Below are positions 43,023 to 55,200 of a stretch of 64,000 bases of DNA, piece by piece; within the stretch, counting starts at the first letter, position 1, and every line of letters starts with the position of its first letter. Under the pieces are notes generated by a model. The model saw nothing but the letters and a program-made list of their open reading frames with translations, was not told the DNA's origin and did not search any database. A program made the position numbers and the translations under genes. This DNA comes from Mesostigma viride (taxonomy: Eukaryota; Streptophyta; Mesostigmatophyceae; Mesostigmatales; Mesostigmataceae), in assembly GCA_009746045.1 (NCBI GenBank), contig RPFO01000213.1, forward strand, positions 9,457,536 to 9,521,535, given 5' to 3'.

Positions 43023-44929
43023 CATTCATTCCTTAATTCATTCACTCACTCACTCAGTCACTCACTCACTCAGTCACTCCCTCCCTCCCTCCCTCCCTCC
43101 CTCCCTCCCTCCCTCCCTCCTCCCTCCCTCCCTCCCTCCCTCCCTCCCTCCCTCCCTCCCTCCTCCCTCCCTCCTCCCTCCCTCCCTCCCTCCCTCCCTC
43201 CCTCCCTCCTCCTCCTCTCCTCCCTCCTCCCTCCCTCCCTCCTCCCTCCCTCCTCCTCCCTCCCTCCCTCCCTCCCTCCCTCCCTCCTCCCTCCCTCCCT
43301 CCTCCCTCCTCCCTCCCTCCCTCCTCCCTCCCTCCCTCCTCCCTCCCTCCCTCCCTCCCTCCCTCCCTCCCTCCCTCCCTCCCTCCCTCCCTCCCTCCCT
43401 CCCTCCCTCCCTCCCTCCCTCCCTCCCTCCCTCCCTCCTCCCTCCTCCCTCCCTCCCTCCCTCCCTCCCTCCTCCCTCCCTCCCTCCCTCCCTCCCTCCC
43501 TCCCTCCCTCCCTCCTCCCTCCCTCCCTCCCTCCCTCCTCCTCCCTCCCTCCCTCCTCCCTCCCTCCCTCCTCCCTCCCTCCCTCCCTCCCTCCCTCCTC
43601 CCTCCCTCCCTCCCTCCCTCCCTCCTCCCTCCCTCCCTCCCTCTCCTCCCTCCCTCCCTCCCTCCCTCCCTCCCTCCCTCCCTCCCTCCTCCCTCCCCCC
43701 TCCCTCCCTCCTCCCTCCCTCCCTCCCCTCCCTCCCTCCCTCCCTCCCTCCCTCCCTCCCCTCCCTCCCTCCCTCCTCCTCCCTCCCTCCTCTCCCTCCC
43801 TCCTCCCCCCTCCCTCCCTCCCTCCCTCCCTCCCCTCCCTCCCTCCCTCCCTCCCTCCCTCCTCCTCCCTCCCTCCTCCCTCCCTCCCTCCTCCCTCCCT
43901 CCCTCCCTCCCTCCCTCCCTCCCTCCCTCCCTCCCTCCTCCCTCCCTCCCTCCCTCCCTCCCTCCCTCCCTCCCTCCCTCCCTCCCTCCCTCCCTCCCTC
44001 CCTCCCTCCCTCCCTCCCTCCTCCCTCCCTCCCTCCCTCCCTCCCTCCCTCCCTCCCTCCCTCCCTCCCTCCCTCCCTCCTCCCTCACTCCCTCACTCCC
44101 TCACTCCCTCACTCCCTCACTCCCTCACTCCCTCACTCCCTCACTCCCTCACTCCCTCACTCCCTCACTCCCTCACTCCCTCACTCCCTCACTCCCTCAC
44201 TCCCTCACTCCCGCACTCACTCACTCACTCACTCACTCACTCACGCACTCACGCACTCACGCACTCACGCACTCACTCCCTCCCTCCCTCCCTCCCTCCC
44301 TCACTCACTCACTCACTCACTCACTCACTCACTCACTCACTCACTCACTCACGCACTCACGCACTCACGCACTCACGCACTCACGCACTCACGCACTCAC
44401 TCACTCACTCACTCACTCACTCACTCACTCACTCACTCACGCACTCACTCCCTCCCTCCCTCACTCACTCACTCACTCACTCACTCACTCACTCACTCAC
44501 TCACTCACTCACTCACTCACGCACTCACGCACTCACGCACTCACGCACTCACGCACTCACGCACTCACGCACTCACGCACTCACGCACTCACGCACTCAC
44601 GCACTCACTCACTCACGCACTCACGCACTCACTCACTCACTCACTCACTCACTCACTCACCCACCCACCCACCCACCCACCCACCCACCCACCCACCCAC
44701 CCACCCACCCACCACCCACCCACCCACCCACCCACCCACCCACCCACCCACCCACCCACCCACCCACCCACCCACCCACCCACCCACCCACCCACCCACC
44801 CACCCACTCACTCACTCACTCACTCACTCACTCACTCACTCACTCACTCACTCACTCACTCACTCACTCACTCACTCATTCATTCATTCATTCACGCGCC
44901 TCCGTTGGGAGAGTCACGGGGTACCGACT
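43023..44929 (-). mobile_element. Tetranucleotide-array insertion with 16-bp flanking repeats
   Basis: TTCATGCAGGTAGCTC occurs at 43,007-43,022 and again at 44,930-44,945. Between them lie CTCC, CTCA, CTCACGCA and CACC repeats, then CATT repeats, then CGCGCCTCCGTTGGGAGAGT and CACGGGGTACCGAC. Read on the minus strand this is a hairpin motif followed by (TGAA)n(TGAG)n tails. The flanking repeat looks like a target-site duplication of a retroposon whose 3' tail has expanded. The long Arg/Glu/Gly ORF (43,066-44,088 minus) is a repeat artefact. Confidence 0.6.
44893..44929 (-). repeat. Hairpin motif at the head of the intronic array
   Basis: The minus strand reads CCGTGACTCTCCCAACGGAG, then GCGCG, then TGAATGAATG. 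It corresponds to CCGTGACTCCCCAACGGGAG at 32,537-32,594 and the diverged form at 24,047-24,108. Confidence 0.7.
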
Positions 44930-45685
44930 TTCATGCAGGTAGCTCTGCAAGCCCTTTCCTGGGTGCATTCCTTTTTTGGGTGTATTGTGTTTCTACTCTT
45001 CGGACGCAAGAAGCTTGCCGCGCAGTACGGATTAGAACCTATGGTGTGTGTGTGTGTGTGCGCGCGCACGTGTGTGGGTAATCGCCACACCCATGTGGAT
45101 GGAACCGACTTTATAGGAAACTTGCATGTTAAGTAAGAAGAAATACAGAAGTAAGCATTAAGTTTTGAGGCAGCCTTGCCTTATTGATGGCTTTTTATAA
45201 TCATGTTAAATTGCGACTGCTACATGATTACGATGATGATGAAGTGGGTGTCTCACTCAACAAGCGGATATGTACGCAAGCATTTTGGGTATGCTGTAGA
45301 TGGGTCGCTTGCGGAGGGTTTCATGCATGCCCTCGTCCCCCGTGTGCATGCCGTCTTCTGTTCACCTTTCTGCCTCTTATGCACGCCCTGTCACCTTTCT
45401 GTTCAAACACCACTCTTCTGCCCGTCTTCCTCTACCGCTTCCGTTAACCATGCAGGGTCCTTGTCTGCCCCTCCCGATTTCATCCCACCCATGCAACCCC
45501 CCCCCCCCCCCCCCCCCCCCCCCGCCATAATGACCCCCTATCCACCTGACTTGAAACCACCTGCCCACCCCTAGAAGCCTTGCAATGCGTGCCATGTTCA
45601 ACAGCAATACATTCATCCCCAACATGTCCAATCGCTGGATGCATCGTCACAGTATGGAATCCTCCCGCTTTCCACAAAGGGGTGC

Positions 45686-45878
45686 CCTCGCAATAGCATG
45701 GTGACCCCTCGCTGCTTAATTATGCCCTCACATGCTATTGCCCTCGCAATAGCATGGTGACCCCTCGCTCCTTAACTATGCCCTGTCATGCTATCGCCCT
45801 CGCAATAGCATGGTGACCCCTCGCTGCTTAACTATGCCCTCGCATGATAGCGCCCTCGCAATAGCATGGTGACCCCTG
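45686..45878 (+). repeat. Intronic minisatellite, 54-58-bp units, four copies
   Basis: CCTCGCAATAGCATGGTGAC followed by CCCTCGCT-CTTAA-TATGCCCT. Each unit junction forms a small palindrome (GCTATTG...CGCAATAGC). Confidence 0.9.
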
Positions 45879-46271
45879 GTGATCCGGCCCTGCTCTGCGC
45901 TTCGGTGTCCTCTTCTTCCTGCCTGGCCCAGTCCTGCTTCCGCCCCCCCGCCCTCCTGACGATCCCTTATCCCCTTCTTGCTTTCCCCTAATCCCCCCTT
46001 CTGCTGCCCAACCCTTCCTGATTCTCGCCCTTCCTGCTTCCCCCCCAAGCCCTCCTGCTTCACCCAACCCCACCTTCCGGCTCCCCCCCGTTCCCCCTCG
46101 TCCTTCCCAACCCCACTCCCCCTTCTCATTTCTTAGCTGCCTCCCTCCTGCTCCCCACCATCCACCTGCCTCCTGCTTCCCCACTCACCCCTCCTTACCC
46201 ACCCACCACCCCCTTCCGCTCTCCCCGCCCCCCCCCCCGTTCCCCCCCCTTCCTGCCCCCCCCCCCCACAG

Positions 46272-49200
46272 CGGATGGCGCCAGCGGTGACGTCCCCCCC
46301 CAGCTGGAGCTGCATACTTTCTACGGGACGTCGGTCTTCAGCGCGTCGGCCCTTTCCGGCCTCTCCGTTGACGAGCTGCGCGGCGACGCCGACGGGGCCC
46401 TGGGCACCCTGCGGCTGCGGCGCGAGGGCGACCCGGACGTGCTCATGTCGAGCGACGACCCCGGTCTGGGCCAGATACTTGAGACGGCTTCCTCGCCCGC
46501 TTCGTTCTATGCGCTCGATGTGATCGATTTGTTGGGGCACGAGAACGCGGGCGTGCGAGCCGCCAGAGTCGGGGCAATAATGGCCCGCCAGGGGGGGGTC
46601 CCATTGGGGTCATTGTCAACGACGGTTGCTCCCCAGGAGCCATCGGCCGCGCGGTTGGACCGGATGTTGGTGGAGGATGCGCTGAACGCGCGTGCCGACG
46701 GCGGGCTGATTCAGCTCTCGCTGAACGCGCCGGGGCTGGGTGCAGCGCAGGCGCTTCTCGCGCCGGACCTCGAGATCTTGGAGGCGATCGTCCGGGGGGA
46801 AGGGCTCGCCCAGGGTGAAGGGGCCCAGGGGGACGGCGGCGCGAGGACAGGGAGAGGGCGTTCGAAATTGAACGGGACGGAGGTGGAGGATTTGTCGTCA
46901 TCGGCGAGGCGGTCGGCGGCGCAGAGCAGCCTGCTGGCGCTCCTGTGCCCTGACAACGTGTGTCCTGAGTCGGCGTTCATCGAGGGGGGGAGTGCGGACA
47001 AGGACGTGACGCCGTTAAACGGGTCCATCACGACGACGACGATGGCGGTTGCTGGGTTGGGCGTGCTCCCCTCGAACGTGTACGAGGAGGAGATTCCGTT
47101 GGAGTCCGTGCTCCAAGTCAAGCTGTGCGTGATCGCCATGTCGCCCTCGGTGGGCCCCGTCTCGGGCGGCGTGGCCATCACGCTGCTGCTCTCGGGCGAG
47201 ATCCCGCGCTCCCACGAGACCTTTTTCTGCAAGCTGGGCGACGACGTGGCGCCCGCGGCCGCGTTCTACTATCTCCCAGACTCACGCGTCCCTGCGGTCG
47301 TGTGCATGGCGCCGCGCGCGCCCGGTGTCGGCCCGGTCGAGGTCCTCGTGTCGGTCGACGGGATCAGCTTCCCCGACCACGGCCCCGAGTTCTTGTACCA
47401 CGCCGACCTGGAGCTGTTCAACCTCGTCCCGTCGGGGGTGACCATGGGCAATGGGACGTCGGTCATCGTGACGTTTGCCAACGACGAGGCCCTTTTTCCG
47501 CGCGGTTTCCTGGACATGGGCGGCGGCAGCGGCGACTCGTCCCCCAGCGGGGGGGCAGCGCCGGGGGGTCTCCTCCGCGTCATCCCTGCCATCTGCGCGT
47601 TCAACGAGATCGCCGTCGCGGCCGAGTTCTTTGAGGACGGGGGGGGCTCCCACGTGGTCTGTGTGTCGCCCGACATCCACGGCGTGGGCGAGGTGGCCCT
47701 CCGCGTGTCGCTGGACGGCCAGGTGTATTCACGCGATACCCTCCTCTTCCGCTACTACCCGTCACGGGACGCGTCGACCCTGGACGCCAGCGGGTTCTCT
47801 GGGCCGGTGGAGGAGCTCGTACCCGACAGTGGGTCGCTTCTGGTCGCCGACCCCGACGCCCCGCCCAGGGTGTCCCTGGATGCGTCCCCGCTCGTGCCCG
47901 AAGAGTTTGCCTACCTCCCGTTTGCGAGCAGCCACTGCGTGGCCGCGGACTTGGGGGACGCGGCCACGCTCTCCCGGCTGGAGCTCTCGGCGGGCACGCT
48001 GGTCCCTGCGTTTGCGCCTGGCATCCGCAAGTACATGCTGGTCCTACAGGCGGAAGAGGAGAGCGCGGGGGGGATCGGGTCCCCCCTGGCTGGTGGCGAT
48101 GCCCGCAACCAGTTTGCGGTCATGTCAATGCGGCTACACCCGACGGTGCGCGGTGCCAAGGTCACCGTGGGGGGCGTCCCCGTCGCGGCGGGGCTCCAGA
48201 CCGCGCCCGTGCTCCTGGGTGTGGGAGAGAGCCACGTCAAGCTGGGCGTCACGTCACATAACCGCCGCATGGTCCGCGAGTACGAGCTCTCCGTGTTTGT
48301 TCTGCCGTTTGTCCCCTCGACCGACTCCTCGTTGAAGAAGCTGTGCGTGACGCCGGATAACAAGACCACGTTCGAGCTCGAGCCGGATTTTGCGCCCGAG
48401 GTCCTGGACTATGTCACCGTGGTCCCCCACACGGTCGTCAACGTCTCCATTTGCCTCAACGCGACCGACCCCAAGGTGTGCCGCATCACCGTGGAGGGCG
48501 AGGTTCTCCCGCCAGGTCGCAACTCGTCCAACATCACGCTTGCCACGGGGGCCAACACGGTGGAGATCGTGGTGACCGCGCAGGACTGCAAGACGGAGAC
48601 GATATACACCATCCTCATCATCAAGGAAGCCGCTCCGCCACCCCCCGCGCCCCCGACGCCGCCCCCTGCGCCGCCATACCCCCCGGCCCCCCCATCTCCA
48701 CCGCCATCACCGCCATTACCCCCGTACCCACCCGCGCCGCCGAGTCCCCCGCCCTCGCCGCCTTTACCGCCCTTCCCGCCCACACCCCCGCCGTCGCCGC
48801 CGTCGCCCCCCTCACCCCCGTTACCGCCGGCGCCCCCGCCTCTCCCCCCGGCGCCGCCGTCCCCCCCCACGCCGCCACCCCCGCCGCCGGACCGCCTCTG
48901 CGAGGGCTCGCTGACGACGGCGTCCCGCCCGCTCATCACCTTGGCAGGCGATAGCCCAGGGTTCCCCCTGAGTGCCACGGAGCACATCGGCGCGGGTGTG
49001 TTTGGACGCCTGTTCGGCCTCTTCAACAACCGCCCCCCTGGTAGCCCGGGTCGATTCGACGTCGCCTTTGGACCGCGTGCGTTCGAGCAGAGCGCCGTAT
49101 TTCGGACCGTCCCCAAGCGTGCGGCGGTCGTGGAGGCCATCCTGCGTACGCCAGAAGTGTACGTTGACCAGCTCACGGTCTCGGTGCAGTACCTGGTGCG

Positions 49201-52200
49201 CGACGAGGACGGGCGGCCGCAAGTAGCCACCGCGGGGGCGGTCGTCCGGCTGACCATCACCAACGGGGCGCTGGGGACGTCCCAGACGACCGATTGCGCG
49301 TCCTTTGACAGTGTGTCGGGGGTCGGCAACTGCCAAGCGCTGATCCAGAACGCAGCATGGTTCTCGGCCGCGGGCGATGTGGCCGCGACCGTCCAGGTGG
49401 CCGTGATTTATGCCAGCGTGCGCGCCGCGTCGTCGTCGTCCCTCCCCCTCCGTCTCGTCCGCCAGGCGAGTTATGCCGTCATCCCCGGCGAGGGCATCGC
49501 GCTGATCATCCCCCAGAGGCCGGTGTTCCCGGGGGACACCGTCGTGGTCTCCATCAAGGCCACGTCGAGGGTCCGGCCCGTGTATGCGTGGAACGTTCTG
49601 GTCCGATTCGACACGAGCGTGCTCGAGTTCCGGGAGTGGGTCGACAGCGGGCTGTACGTCCCCGCTGTCGTGAACGAGCCGCGGCCGGGCAATGTGGGCG
49701 CGAACACAGTGGCCACGCGCGCGGGGGAAGGGTACGTCGGCGACAACATCGCGCTGCTGGATCTCGTGTTCCGGGTCGTCGGGGGTGCGACACCTGGCGC
49801 GCGCGGGAACGCGGTCAACGGCACGCTGCGCAGCTTTGTGGACTTCTTCGCAAAGTCATTCGCGGAGAACGTCGCTGCGCAGGTGAACGACGGCCGCGGG
49901 GGCGCGCAGAACACGGGGCAGGTCACCGTGGCGCAGAATCAGCTACGGGGGATCTATGCGGTCGCGGACGAGGCCGAGCTGTTCAACACGGCCAAGCTCA
50001 ACGGGCAGCCGGTCTCCACCGGGTTCACTGTACGGCAGGTTTTCAGTAATACGGCCGACGTCACTGCGCCGGACAACGACGTCCTGTGCTCGATGCCGGC
50101 ACCTGATTTCCTGGTCGGCCTGCTCACCTCGGGGTGCGACTTTGTGGTCGATGACAGCCACACGCGGGGCGCTGCGCTGGTCCCCGTCACGCTCCGCCTG
50201 GCTGGATTCCAGGTGTCTGTCCCGCTGCGCGTATGGTTCCCGCTCTCGGGCCAAGTCGTCGCGGACGACCCGCTCCTGAACGCGATCGATGGCCTGCTGG
50301 ACGCGGAGACGTGCACGCGGCAAGTCTACCAGACGACCCGGCTCCGGCTCATCACCACGTGGGGCGGGACAGGCCTGACTCCAAGGACCGATGTCGACGT
50401 TACACTGTTGGTGGACTTTGGGTCGTCCGGCGCGTCCGTCACGATTGCCGGAGATGAAGCGACCGGTTTCCAGATCGGGTCGGCGCTGGTCGGCGTCCCC
50501 GTGTTCCCCGCGGCTGTCCCCGTGAACCTGACCGTCGTCAACGCGATCGTCCTGGTCACGAGGCTGGACCTGGTCGCCGCAACGGGCGCATCCTGGTTCC
50601 CTATCGAGAACCCGGCGAGCAACCCGGCGGCCATCCTGACGCCACGTGTCGAGATCGTGCAGCGGCTCAACGCTGAGGGGTTGGCCGCGTACGTGGTCGG
50701 CTACGCCGAGATGTCGGACGGCGCGATCACGGAGCTAGGGCGGTCGGACGGGCTTGTCCTCGATGACCTCCCGGCGCTGGAGGAGCCGTCGGATGGCGAC
50801 CTGAGGTTCGTGGTCCCTGTGGGTGCGTCACGAGGGTGCTACTTCTTCACTGGAAGCTGGGTGTCGTGCACGGGGGAAACGATCGGGACGGGGGGCGGGC
50901 TGATCCAGGTGGACCTCGCGGCGGCCGTGTCCATCAGCCTGAGCGTCTCGGTGACCCGCATCACCCGTGTGGGCGACCCCGCGCAGTCGCCACCCATCAG
51001 CCTCCCCACCAGCAGCACGCTGCGCGTGACCGTGCTGTTTGCCGATGGCCGCGTCGTCGAGTTCACTCGGGACCCACGGACCGTGTACACGGTCAACCCT
51101 GGTGCTGACTTTTTGGAGCTCGCGCAGTCGGGCAATAATGTCATCGCGCGGGCGATTAATGGCACGACAGGGTTTGGCCCCGCCACCATCACCGCTACGA
51201 TCGCTTCTTATCCTGGCCTCCGCGCGTCTGCGACCGTGACGTTGGTAGTGCTCAGCCGGCTCACGCTGCAGGCGTTCCCCTTCCCCCCATTTGCGGGCAT
51301 GCAGCCGACGACGACCCTGCGCCAGATCCTGTCCTGCACGGGCGTCTTCCAGCGTGCGACTGCGGTGGTCACGGCGGTCCTCTCCGACAACGCCACGGTC
51401 GAGGTGACGTCCAACTCTGTCATCTCCACCTCCGACCCGGGCATCGTGGGCGTCCAGGGTCCCAGGCTGATCGGTCTCTCGCCTGGCGTCGTGGACATTG
51501 GCGCGCGATTCACGACCGTCTCAGCGCCGCTGCTACGGATCACGGTGACGTTGGAGGCAGCCAATGCAACTGAAGTGGTGATCACGACGACGTTCCCCCT
51601 GGACACGTTCAAGGGGATCGTCAACTCCACGCGGCTGCTGGACGCCCGGCTCTCGTTTGACGACGGCACGCGCTTTGACAGTGTGCAGGCGGTCGGCTTC
51701 ATCCCTGTCTCCTCCCTCCTCTCCTTCACCTCCAGCGACGTGGCCCGCGTGTCGGTTGATGCAAACGGGCTCGCCACGCTGCACGACAACCATGCGCCGC
51801 TCACGTACGTGACGTTGACGGCACAAGTGGCGTGCGGTAGCACCGTCACCGACACGATCGACATCATTCCCAACTTGGACGCGGACGTCGGCGACGTGGA
51901 TATTGGTAACGCGTTCGGCTTCATGTTCGAAGAGACCATCATCGGCGAGCTCCTCATCGTCGACATCCGCATCAACACGGCCCCTGCGAACCTGCTCGCA
52001 TGGCAGATCTTGCTCTCCTTCAACCCGAGCATCGCCTCCGCCGAGTCCTGCGAGAAGGGACCGGGCTGGAACGATCTCTTTGAGTGCACAATCAACGACC
52101 CGCCTGACGCGGCAGTCTTCCTTGGGTCATCCCCTGGGTCGACCGCACGTGGGCCCGAGCTGACTGTAGGCCGACTGGCTCTCCGAGGGCTGAGAGAGGG

Positions 52201-55200
52201 CATCAGCCCGATGTCCGGCGTGATCGAGGTCATGATTCGGGCCAACGGGAGGGACCCGACCCCAAAGGCCGTGTTTGCTGGCGCGGGATTGGTCCCCATC
52301 TCTCGGTTCCCAGGGATCTTGCCCAGGGGCCTGCTTGACTCGCTGCTCCTCCCCAGGGACCTCGCGGACAATATCAAGTACCTCGCGCGCCGCGCTCTCG
52401 TGGAGGCGGTCAACCTGCGCAATTTCGAGGGGTGCACGGTGTTTGGTGACACCGATGGGATCCCCAACGGGGAGGGCGTGCTGACGTCCGACGCCGCCGA
52501 TGTGTTGCAGCTCCAGTATTACACGAACGAGGCGGTGAACGCGTCCGGCTGCGAGCTTCAGATGATGAACCCGACGCAGACGGGGCGCGTGCGGCAAGAG
52601 GACGCAGTGTACTTGGCCCGGTTCGCCGTGAACAAGTTCCGCTGGCTCGTCACGGTGAATGTGGACGTGCCCATCACGTCCACGGATTCGGAGCTCGTGG
52701 TCTACGTCGACATCGCCAACAAGGAGAGCTTGCCGGCGCTGCCCCCGTTGACCCGCATCCGCTTCGAGATGAACTCGCGGCTCAACAGCCGCATGGTGTT
52801 CACGGCGGGGCAGTCGCTGGACCTGGTCGGTAGCGCCGGCCAGGTCGTGCAGGCCGTTCACAACGACAGTCTGCCGGGGCGGTACCGGATCGTCGCGGCG
52901 CCGCCACCTGGCCGTGGGTTTGTCACAGAAGAGATCGGGCTTGCGGTGATCATCGAGACGTCCGACCAGATCGGCAACTTTGCGCGCGACCGCAAGTTTG
53001 TGTTCCAAGGGTCCAATGTCGCGCCGTTCAACGAGTCTCCGGGTGGGTTCATCCCCTTTGTGACGTTCACGCTGCTGCCGCCGCCACCGTCCCCGCCGCT
53101 ACCGCCGGCGCCGCCGCCATCCCCGCCACTCCCCCCCTTCCCTCCATCTCCCCCCCCCCCCCTCTGCCCCCCTTCCCGCCCTCCCCCCCGCCGGCCCCCC
53201 CCTCTCCCCCTGAGCCGCCCTCGCCCCCTCCCGGACCTCCGGGGATCTGCGAGGGCTCCCTCACAGGCTTCTCTCGGCCGACCATCTTCACGGCCCCTGG
53301 CAGCCCAGGTCTCCCTGTGGGCTTGACCACCCCCAACGGTACCGGTATCTTCACACGCCCATTCAGCCTGTTCAACAACCGGGTCCCGGGGTCCACTGGC
53401 CGGTACAATGTCACCTTTGGTCCACGGTCCTTTGAGCAGAGCGCCGTGTTCACCACACAGCCCAAGCGTGCGGCGGTCGTGGAGGCCATCCTGCGTACGC
53501 CAGAAGTGTACGTCGACCAGCTCACGGTCTCGGTGCAGTACCTGGTGCGGGACGAGGACGGGCGGCCGCAAGTAGCCACCGCGGGGGCGGTCGTTCAGAT
53601 GCTCTTGACGATCCCCTCAGGACGATCCCAGGCCGCCACCTGTACACTCTTTGACGCCGTCTCGGGCGTCGGCACCTGCCAGGTGGCGGTCCAGGACCTG
53701 ACCTGGTTCTCCACGGCAGCCGATGTCGCCGCCACCGTCCAGGTGGCCGTGGTTTATGCCGGCATACGTGCGGCCGTGTCGCCATCAGCTCCATTGCGGC
53801 TCGTCCGTCAGGCCACTTATGCCGCCATCCCCGGCGAAGGGCTCACGTTGGCCATCCCCCAGAGCCCCGTCTACGCGGGGGACACCGTGGTCGTCTCTGT
53901 CAAGGCAACGTCTAGAGCTCGCCCCGTCTATGCCTGGGGGTTGGAGGTGCGATTCGACCCTTCCGTGCTCGAGTTCAGGGAGTGGGTCAACAGCGGGCTG
54001 TACATTCCCGCCGTGGTGAGCGAGTCAGCCCCCGGGGTGCTGGGCGCGAACACTGCCGGCGCGGCCGCGGGTGAGGGCCCCACGGGCGCCAGCATCGCTC
54101 TGCTTGACTTGGTGTTCCGTGTCAGGGCTGGCGTGGCGACGGGTGTCAAGCGCGACGTCCTCCGGGGCTCGTCGCTCGGGTTTGTGGACTTCTTCTCAAA
54201 GACGTACGCCGAGGGGGTGGTCGCGCAGGTCAATGACGCGCAAGGTGGCGCGCAGACCCGGGGCGTGCTGGCGGTTGCGGAGAACGAGGTGCGGGGCGTG
54301 TACGCGGTGCCAGATGTCGCGGAGCTGTTCAACACGGCCAAGCTCAACGGGCAGCCGGTCTCGTCTGGGTTCACTGTACGGCGGGTCTTCAGTAGGACCG
54401 CGGATGTGACCGCCCCGGACAATGATGTCCAGTGCTCGATCGCAGCGGGGGATGCCTCGGTAGGCTTGTTGACTGCTGGGTGTGATTTCATGGTCGATGA
54501 CAGCCACACGCGGGGCGCCGCGCTGGTCCCCGTCACGCTGCGCCTGGCTGGGTTCCAGGTGACCGTCACGCTGCGCGTGTGGTTCCCGCTCTCGGGCCAA
54601 GTCGTCGCGGCTGATGGCACCCTGAACGCGATCGATGGCCTGCTGGACTCGGCCACGTGCACGCGACAGGTGTATCAGAACACGCGAGTGCAGCTCATCA
54701 CCACGTGGGGCGGGACAGGGCTGACCGCCCGCACAGGGGTCGATGTGACCCACCTGGTGACGTTTGAGAGCTCATCCCCTGCGGTCACTATATCGGGCGA
54801 CACAGCGACTGGTGTCCAGGTTGGCTCCTCGCAGGTCCGGGTCGCTCGGTTCCTCGAGGCCTCCCGGTCACTATAGCGGTGAGCGCGACGCCCGTGCTCG
54901 CCCGCAGCATGAACATGGTCGCTGCCACGGGCGCCTCCTGGTTCCCCCTGGCCAACCCCCTGAGCGAGGTGTCCGCCCTCCTGTCGCCGCGTGTCGAGAT
55001 CATCCAGAGGCTCAACGCTGAGGGCTTGGCCGCGTACGTGGTGGGCTATTCGGAGATGTCGGACGGCGCGATCACAGAGCTAGGGCGCCCCGACGGGCTG
55101 GTCATCAGCGACGTCCCTGGGCTCGACGAGCCGTCGGATGGGGACTTAAGGTACGTGGTCCCTGTGGGTGCGTCATCCAGCTGCAATGTCTTCACGGGCC

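Larger units (their letters stand above)
42839..46271 (+). other. Intron 1 of the giant gene, 3.4 kb
   Basis: It has a GTAAGC donor and a pyrimidine tract (long C runs from 46,215) ending CCCCCCCACAG at 46,271. More than half of it is the tetranucleotide insertion at 43,023-44,929. It also holds a CA/GT-rich patch (45,044-45,075), a C homopolymer (45,500-45,523) and a 58-bp minisatellite (45,686-45,878). Extra small exons cannot be excluded, but none is needed to keep frame. Confidence 0.7.

Noticed and set aside
43066-44088. 340-codon Arg/Glu/Gly-rich minus-strand ORF
   Set aside because: It is the translation of the CTCC tetranucleotide array inside an intron; other frames are equally open.
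43023-44929. CRISPR-like or telomeric array
   Set aside because: There are no unique spacers and no telomere-type unit; it is a slippage-type tetranucleotide array in an intron.
46439-46441. ATG at 46,439 as the start of the giant protein
   Set aside because: The frame is open back to the CACAG acceptor at 46,271 and joins the signal-peptide exon in phase, so this Met is internal.
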